In this document: piece after piece, positions 57,301-64,000 of the stretch
Layout of the letters: every line of letters begins with the position of its first letter
How positions within the stretch are numbered: the first letter of the stretch is position 1
Assembly (NCBI GenBank): GCA_030247885.1
Contig: JAPDRO010000013.1
Location: forward strand, 1 to 64,000
Length of the DNA: 64,000 bases
DNA from: Taxawa tesnikishii (nom. ined.)
Lineage: Eukaryota > Ascomycota > Dothideomycetes > Dothideales
Direction of reading: 5' to 3'
Position numbers and translations under genes: made by a program
The notes under the pieces: generated by a model
Databases searched by the model: none
What the model was told of the DNA's origin: nothing
What the model saw: only the letters and a program-made list of their open reading frames with translations

Positions 57301-60300
57301 GAGCACTGCTGACATCTGCGGAAACTATGGCGATTACGGAAGAAAATACGTCGAGACTCGTAGTGTATTGATCATGAGAGATTGTTGTGGTCGCATTATC
57401 TGTTGACGGATTTACAATAGAAGTTGAGACTTGAGCGGAAACAACACTCAACGGAAAGGCCGAAGAACGGACAACTGGGCTTGATGATTGTGTTTCCAAT
57501 GCGGTGATGTAAACATTCGTAGAGGAAATCTCTACTACAGCAACTTTGTTCGTGCTCGAAGATGACGGAAAACTCGTGGTTGCCGTCATAGATGAGGCCG
57601 AAGAAGTTTCTGCGGTCGCAAGTCCTGAACTGGGAAGATCGCCGAATGACGGTGAGGCCTGGTTGTAGGCACTGGTACTCGGGACTAACGTTTTACTGCT
57701 GATACCCAATGGAGAAGAAAAGAGGGTCACGGTGTTGTGCCCAGCAATGCTGTTGGATGCAACCACAGCGAGAGAGAGGTCGCTGAGCAACCTCACAGGG
57801 CCAAGAGTGGGTACGGCAGAGTGAGAGTGAGCCGCGAGAGTACTTGTCTGAGTCGTGCCAGAAGAGGGTCGAGGAAGATGCGAAGTATCAGCAAGGCGCG
57901 AAGGAGATTGACTCAAATTGTATGCGTCGGAGGAGACTATGGCGAGCTCGGAAGAGCTGCTGGCAGGAGCGGAGAAGCCTGGGGAGAAAAGCACGGTAGT
58001 GTTTATGAGAATCGAAGTTGCAGCGCGGAAGCCATTGTCAGTAGCGTTCACAGTACTGCTGTGGACTGCCGATGCAGAACTTGCGCTTGCAGGAGACTGT
58101 TGGGTTGTTGTAGAAAGGAAGGGGTTGCGGGTGCTCGCAGAGTTCGAAACAGAGGTGGAATTTGTGCTCGAGAGCTCAGTATGACCACTGTCTCCTGCTG
58201 GTTCTGCAGTGCGGGTGGAAACAGCCGATGTTGGGTTCACGGATGGGCCAGGCAGCGAGCTGGAAGAGATTTGGAAACTACTCGCGAGTCCCGTGGACTG
58301 CTGACTGAGCGAAAGGTACGAGCTCGGGAATTCAACAGGTTCGCTTTTGCTCCTCGGGGTTGCTTCGCTGCTAAGGCCTCGCACATGACTTGCGCTTGGG
58401 GTATGTGGCACGGTAAACGAAGGTCCAGCAATAGATGCAGCAGAATCGGCGCCACCAGTAACGGCAGAGGAAGAAGCGCGCAGCTGCGGAAGGCGAAGCG
58501 TGAGCCGCAGCTGAGCTTGAACCACCAGCGGCAGCAGCACCGGGTGAGGGAGCACGAGTGACAGCGGAAGAAGATGACGCAGATATTGCGGTGGAAAAAG
58601 AACCATGAAAGGCAGTAGAAGCGGAGGTAGCGCCAGCGCTAGCAACAACGACGGGCATCGGCAAGCGCAAGCTGACACTCAGCAACGATCGACTCAATGC
58701 AGACGCAGAGGCCAATTCGGAGCGATCAGTTCCGCGGTCGAGGTCTCCGCTTACATGTCGAAACGAGGACAGGAGCGCAGTGCTCGAGGCAGAGGTTGTC
58801 AATGGCTGCCGGCTTGCCGTTGCCTTTGAAACGGACGGTGATACAAAAGAAGATGCCCTGGAGAAATTCGGTGTTCCTTGGTTTGCGGACCTATCGACAG
58901 TGGCCGAAGATAAAAGAAGAGAGATGCTGGCGCCTGAGTTACTGCTGACACTTATACGGGTAGACAGTGTGCTACTGAGAGGGAAGACAATGGACGACGC
59001 AATGGTAGTAATGCTTGGAAAGCTGCTGGTTCTCATTTGAGTGATTCGACCTGGCGCCGTGCTAGATTCGAATGCCTTCTGACTCGTTGTTGCTGTCCCG
59101 ACGGTTGAGGAGATTGAGGAGGGCCCATTGGGGCGGTCGGTGGTGCTGCTGTCAGATGTCAGAGGGAACGAAACTACCCCATCAATGGTACTGCTGGTAG
59201 AGGCAGTGAGGGTCGATGTTCTGCCATTCAGAATGCTGTTGGAAGAGGAGGGGACATTCTTCGATGCTGGCGAAGTCGGTCCGGTCTCATCAGCAGAGGA
59301 GACTTCGCTTGGCAGTCTCACAGAACCGACATCCGGGACCCTTAGAGCACCGGAGCTGGAGACAGTAATTGATCTGCTGATCTTGAAGGAGGAATCATAA
59401 GTGTTCGGCTTGGGAGACGACTTTGTTGCAGAACCGGTGCCAGAGCTTGAGACGGTTTGAACGTTGGCCACGCTGATCTCTCTCGAAGACACCACTGATA
59501 TTGATGAAACTCCAGTTGGGACGTCTAGACTGACAGATGAAGAGAGGACGGAGGCAGATGCGTCTTCCTGTTTCGCATTCACACGTCTGGCAGAAAGTAC
59601 CCGGACGGAAACCGTAGTATTGCCGGTAAGGTGGCTGTACGTGGCACATATGCCATCGTACTGACTGAATGCCACACATGAAGGTTCTGAATCACACTTG
59701 CCAAGACAGGCTTGCGAAGATTCTATTGACTGTCGGCGGACAAGAGGAACGTTGATCTCAGAGGATGAGATAACGGTGCCCTGCCATCGCAAACCACAAG
59801 CTACAATCCAGTCTTGTTTCCGCGGGCCTCGGTAGTCCGCGGTGGTCGTGCCTCCAGGCGGGCATGCTAGTACGGCCTCCGTCTCAGTTGCGCTCTCTGG
59901 CAACGCGGTCATAGAGCTAACAGTATGGATGAAGGAGATGGTAGAGCTCAAACTGGATTCATGACCTGCGTTGGGTCTGGCGGACGATTGTGAAAGGCTG
60001 GCATCTGTCAAGACCGTAGATAGTCCGCGTGTAAAGGTAGCGGTCTGGTCAACAGTACTCTGGAAGGACGCACTAGGATCGGCAGGAATGCTGCTTGGGC
60101 CCGTTTGTTCGTCATTTGGTTCGATCGAGGAAAATGAACTGAGGGAGTGTTCGGAAGGCTCGGCTATGTATCCAGAGCGAGAACCGAACGGTGACGGCCT
60201 GCTGTCAGCGTTTGATCGATATGTGACAGTAATCGAAGCCTTGTTGGTCGAAGATATCCTTGCATCAGGGGTTCTGGTCGATACACCGTGATACGTGGCA

Positions 60301-61067
60301 TGTGAGGAAGTGCTAGCATTGACCACCGAAAATTGGACGGCGGAAGGGGCGACGATAGAGAAACTCTCGATAGAGTTGCCGAACGATGTGCTGCCCCTCT
60401 GCCGATAGCTAGTAACTAGAGTTGATACACCATGGGTCAACAGGGACAGAGTCTCGAGATAGCCTGTTTGGGCAGCAGAAGACCTCGTATGCGTGGCGTC
60501 GATCGCATCGAATCTAGTACTACAGGGGCTAGCCGAGGCGTTCGGATGGCCGGACGGGAAGGCCACATCTGTGCCAGCCGGTGTAGCCAAAAGGTCCAGA
60601 GACGGCCGGTCCGGATGTACCGTCGAGGATACCACGTACGCCGACGGAAGGTTCGTCGCTTCAGAGAGAGAAGAAGGATGACTAGAGGGATAAATCATTA
60701 CTGAGAGTTCTTCAGATAGTGAAGGCGTTGTTGGCTGGCTTTTGTCGTATGTGGTGGATGCGGGCAGCTTCCAAGCGACATTCCCATTTGGACCCTGCTC
60801 GAGAAGATAAGTCACAGAGGTATTCCCACATACACGTACCAGGTATGTGCAGGCAGGTTTCGGCTGCGTATTGTCAGGGCTTGTCCTGCAATTTCTTTCA
60901 GCATATGATTTCAAACCAGCATATTCAACTTACGCAAGCTTCAAGGAATCACTAAAATATGCGCCTTGTATCCCATCATCAGCATCACCCAGAGGCAAGC
61001 GGAATGCGCCGACAAGACATTTGTATGCTAAGAGTCCGGAGGACGCATGGAGGAAGAAATGGCGCAT
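48356..61067 (-). CDS. Giant Ser/Thr-rich mucin-like protein with PAN-like domain
   Basis: About 4,200 codons. Exon 1 is 60934-61067 (ATG at 61067, MRHFFLHASSGLLAYKC), a 48-bp intron (GTAAGT...GCAG) follows, and exon 2 runs from 60885 to 48356. An N-terminal Cys-bearing region leads to a PAN/apple-like domain (CPPGGTTTADYRG through ACLGKCDSEPSCVAFSQYDG). Thousands of Ser, Thr and Ala residues follow, probably heavily O-glycosylated. The motif SVSxxLPxPVV recurs four times, near 58670, 55965, 54770 and 52865. The protein ends SCGGLLGGSLVCGVL; no GPI-anchor signal is evident. Four frame changes lie near 58478 (+1), 54570 (missing base at CCCCC), 52550 and 51125; the protein character is unchanged across each, so one gene is preferred over several. 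Likely secreted or cell-surface (adhesion, matrix or wall), from composition only. Its first 27 residues are a weak signal peptide. Confidence 0.75.
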
Positions 61068-62893
61068 TGGGGATTACAAGCATGCATGGAGGGATACGAC
61101 TGGAGAATAGAGGAGAGAGTTTCATCAGCGATCAGGCACAGCGGAAAGCCGGAACTTCCGCATCAGTCTCCCAGGAAGCGAGTGTATCATCACGTTGCCA
61201 CGGACGGCGCGGCCCAAGCCATAGAGCATGTGATCAGCTAGCTGTGACTCTCCCTAAACGTTAATTGATTACAGAATGGGAGAACAGGGTGCGGCTGAAC
61301 CACCACAATGGCAGCCAACCGTCCGCTATCGACACAAAGGATTGTAATTGACCGGTCAAGTGTTGATCAGAACTGACTGTTTTGAGTGTGAATTAGGATT
61401 AACTGTTTTGAGTATAAATTAGGGTTGACCGTTGACGTGAAACGGCCAAAGTGCATGCGAAGCACTACAAGGTTACTCTACCTTGCGAAACTTGGGCGTT
61501 TTAAGAAGTTCGGCGACAATGCGTAGGCTCCAAGGAACTGTTGTTGCTCGTCCATCAGAGCCGGATTCAATCAGAGTAAGCCGATTGCAGCCTGGGGAGA
61601 GAGAAGGGAAACCCTTGGACTGAACAATAAACATTAGGTTAGCGTACCGGCGCGGCAAACGGGCCACTACCGGTCTCTCCATACTCGAATGTCGCCGGAG
61701 CTATTTAGAACCATTGTAAACAGGGTCCCGGGCGACATAGACACGAAGCGTGTTGCCTCAGAACTCTTCGTATTGCACACTCTTTGGAATGGTGGCGAAC
61801 AAATGCCAAGTTGGGACGCAAACGAGCGCGGCTCTTTTTCTGCCATGTAGTTCTCCTGAATCGATCGGTGTATCTAGGCGTGGTAAACAAGCAATTTGAT
61901 CGTATATTTGTGGCGCTATGGTTAGAAGACGGTTGTTGTTCCCGATCGTGCGGTGAACGTATGCAGCTACTTCCTTTCCAGAACGTCTAGTGCGGGGTAC
62001 ATGCATTTCTTGCCAGGCCGTGTCTCTGTCACGTCTTGTTGGTTGCTGCTCCTCAGAACACCTGGAAGAACGCAGACATCTAAAAGGGATCTGATGGGAG
62101 TACGATCACTTGCGGGCGCAGGGCATGTGATCCCCAGCATAGCATGCCAGAAGACCAACAACCCTACATGAGGTATTAGCGAGGATCTCAACGCCGGCGA
62201 TAATGCACCCACTTGCAGCCCAGTAAGCAAAAGTCTTGGCGGGTTCGTCGCAACAACGCTTCCATGCCTGAGTCCAGGCGCAGATCAAATGATGGTTAGA
62301 CCGGATGCAATTCGGCCCGCCGGTCCAGGATAAGTTTCGCGGTCTCGACGGTCGTATAGTGTTTGAGAGCGATCTATTCCAACCCGCGGGCTCCGTGTTA
62401 CCCCAGAGCGGTTTGTTGCGCAGAAGCGCGGATTTCGGCAAGAAATTGGGGGACACAGAGAAAAGCGGAGGAAAAGAACTATAGATGAATAGAGCCTTCG
62501 TGCTTAAGTGCAGTTGGATCATGACTTGACGCCAGCGAATACGGGTTGAGCTAAGTAGTTCGACCCTGATGGAGCGTGTTCACAGGTAGCGCCTGTCCGG
62601 CTCGGAGAAGGAAGTCATTCGTCAGTAGAGCGTTCGCTCCAAGGTATAGGATGGCGTTAAGCAGAGGCTCTGGGTAACATTTCTGGTTAACGGACCCAGT
62701 TAATCGTTCCAAACGAGTTAGTTGAAGAGACGGAAAATCGGTTTGGGGACTTGGTTCATCTTGAAGCGATTCGGTTAAACCCCGCAACAATTTACGCCCA
62801 TCACCTGACCCCGCATGCTGCACGCGTAAAGCTTCAATATCTCAATCCTCGACTTCTATCCTCCAGATCTGTTCAAGACCATACAATGTAACA
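61068..62893. other. Divergent intergenic region, no gene recognised
   Basis: 1.8 kb between the giant gene and POP1, so it holds both promoters. Short opposing frames occur (for example 61473-61682 minus and 62551-62823 minus) without recognisable domains. Near 61375-61430 an imperfect direct repeat of about 30 bp is built on CTGTTTTGAGT and AATTAGG. Confidence 0.5.
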
Positions 62894-64000
62894 TGCCACC
62901 AAAATCCGCGCCTCCAGCGGCGCCCCCATCTAACAAGCGCAAGCAGCCGCCCACAAACTTCTCTGGAAGACCTAGCGACCGCTCAGCCTTCTACAACAAA
63001 CGCCAAAGAATTCAACGCGATGCGCGCACGCTAGCGACGCAGACCGCCTCTCGCGCTTTCTCCAATGGGGAACTTAACGTCGACAAGTTTGTCAAAGCAC
63101 GCGAGTACGAGATCCGGGCTTTGGAAGATGGGTTGATGCGAAGTAAGCTGGCGTTGACGCAGCGCGCGTTTCAGCAGGTGCCGAGGGAGCTAAGGAGGAG
63201 GACTGCGAGCCATAATGTGAAGAAGGTGCCGAAGAGGTTGAGAAAGAGGGCGGGGAGGGAGATGATCGAGGACAACACGCCCGGGAAAGGTGGGGTAGAG
63301 AAAGGAAAGAGGAAGTTGACGCGGCATATGCGGTTGAGGCTGGAGACTGTGAAGAAGCTGAGGGCGTTGGGTGCAAAGAAGAGGAAGAAGGGCGACAATG
63401 CGGACGATGAGATCTCGAAGACAGGGGGAAATGGACATGGAGTTGGAAATGCGCACAATGCACAGGCCGCTGTGGCAGACACTGGCATCAAGACAAGGCA
63501 ACCTCGTGTGAAGAAGAATATGCTGAAACCTCCTCCTCCACCTCAGAGAAAGTTCAAAAAGCGCCAGAGGGACAAAACGTGGCTGCCGACGCATCTCTTT
63601 CATGCGAAAAGAGCACACATGACCCCGCCAAAGGATCCTCTGTGGCGCTTTTCCATTCCCTTGACGCCTACGGTCAAATCCTACAGACCCACGCACAGAG
63701 CTAGCCGTGACAGAGGCGCCGTTGCTTGGGATACCAGCTACATGTCCACCATTGGTTTGGAAGGCGTGGAGAAGAGTCTCGAGGCGTTATTGCGCGCACT
63801 CGGTGCGGGATACAATACGAAGGTAGGCTCACAGGAGCGGAAGTGGAGGAATGGAACCCGGATCTGGCAGGGCTGGCTCTACGAACGTTGCGACAGCGGA
63901 CCCGCGGTTGCAATTGCTCCTGCGATAGTGGTCTGGGAGGCTCAGAACCACGCCTCAAGGGACACGGCTCCGCCTTCTGAACCAATTCTGCAGACCCACC
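62894..64000 (+). CDS. POP1: POP1, RNase P/MRP protein subunit (3' end beyond the window)
   Basis: 369 codons from the ATG at 62894, open to the last base; the protein continues outside the window. POP1 is the largest protein of nuclear RNase P and RNase MRP, binding the RNA core for tRNA 5' maturation and rRNA processing. Seen: the basic N-terminus PPSNKRKQPPTNFSGR, EYEIRALEDGLMRSKLALTQ, QVPRELRRRTASHN and KKVPKRLRKRA, and the hallmark KTWLPTHLFHAKRAHM (residues about 228-243) followed by WRFSIPLTPTVKSYRPTHRA. A Gly/Asn-rich insert (about residues 165-190) separates the first basic block from the rest. No intron or frame break is seen. Frames on the opposite strand here are shadows. Confidence 0.95.

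Noticed and set aside
61473-62823. Several short frames between the giant gene and POP1
   Set aside because: Short, overlapping on both strands and without motifs; more likely promoter DNA.
63092-63985. Minus-strand frames at the right edge
   Set aside because: Shadows of POP1, whose plus-strand frame runs open through the whole stretch and carries family motifs.
1-64000. CRISPR arrays, bacterial operons or rRNA/tRNA genes
   Set aside because: No spacer-repeat array fits CRISPR (the copia leader repeats are too few and lie in a retroelement), gene structure is eukaryotic, and no convincing tRNA or rRNA sequence was seen.

Overview
The window looks like a scaffold from a filamentous ascomycete (Pezizomycotina, possibly a dothideomycete; the class is a guess). 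Genes have short GT-AG introns (48-194 bp) with CTGAC or TACTAAC-like branch sites. One gene is a Zn2Cys6 transcription factor, and several transposons carry the CpA/TpG depletion left by repeat-induced point mutation (RIP). No bacterial or viral gene organisation is seen.

Layout. 1-1347 is low-complexity AT-rich DNA; its first 739 bases hold a single G. 1348-5779 (minus) encodes a large DUF3505-type C2H2 zinc-finger plus RecQ helicase protein of the telomere-linked type, with what looks like a tyrosine-recombinase domain in its middle. 6275-28215 is a nest of transposons. RIP-mutated Fot1/pogo-like DNA elements of about 1.85 kb were invaded by two nearly identical Ty3/gypsy chromovirus-type LTR elements (7295-14072 and 15595-22369) and one Ty1/copia element (22484-27975), each with its target-site duplication. 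Both gypsy copies carry an antisense ORF with a Zn2Cys6-like cysteine pattern.

28547-32157 is a small gene island: a secreted Thr-rich protein with a six-cysteine knottin-like C-terminus, and an MNN1-type alpha-1,3-mannosyltransferase. 32158-36383 is a second AT-rich block with one RIP-mutated pogo element inserted in another. 36679-45758 is ordinary gene space: a membrane protein of unknown function, a coiled-coil protein, mitochondrial monothiol glutaredoxin (Grx5), phosphopantothenoylcysteine decarboxylase (coenzyme A pathway), a dienelactone-hydrolase-family protein and the Zn2Cys6 regulator. 45771-47618 is a largely un-RIPped 1848-bp pogo copy with 42-bp terminal inverted repeats, twelve bases after the regulator's stop codon. 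48356-61067 is one giant Ser/Thr-rich mucin-like gene of about 4,200 codons. The window ends inside POP1, a subunit of RNase P/MRP (62894 onward).

Several host genes, including ones expected to be essential, are interrupted by single-base frame breaks, many at G/C runs of four or five. This looks more like residual assembly indels than gene death, and it limits how far any apparent pseudogene here can be trusted. There is no evident pathway linking the genes. The clearest theme is compartment structure: RIP-eroded transposon blocks, young unmutated LTR insertions, and a candidate effector plus a glycosyltransferase lying between them.
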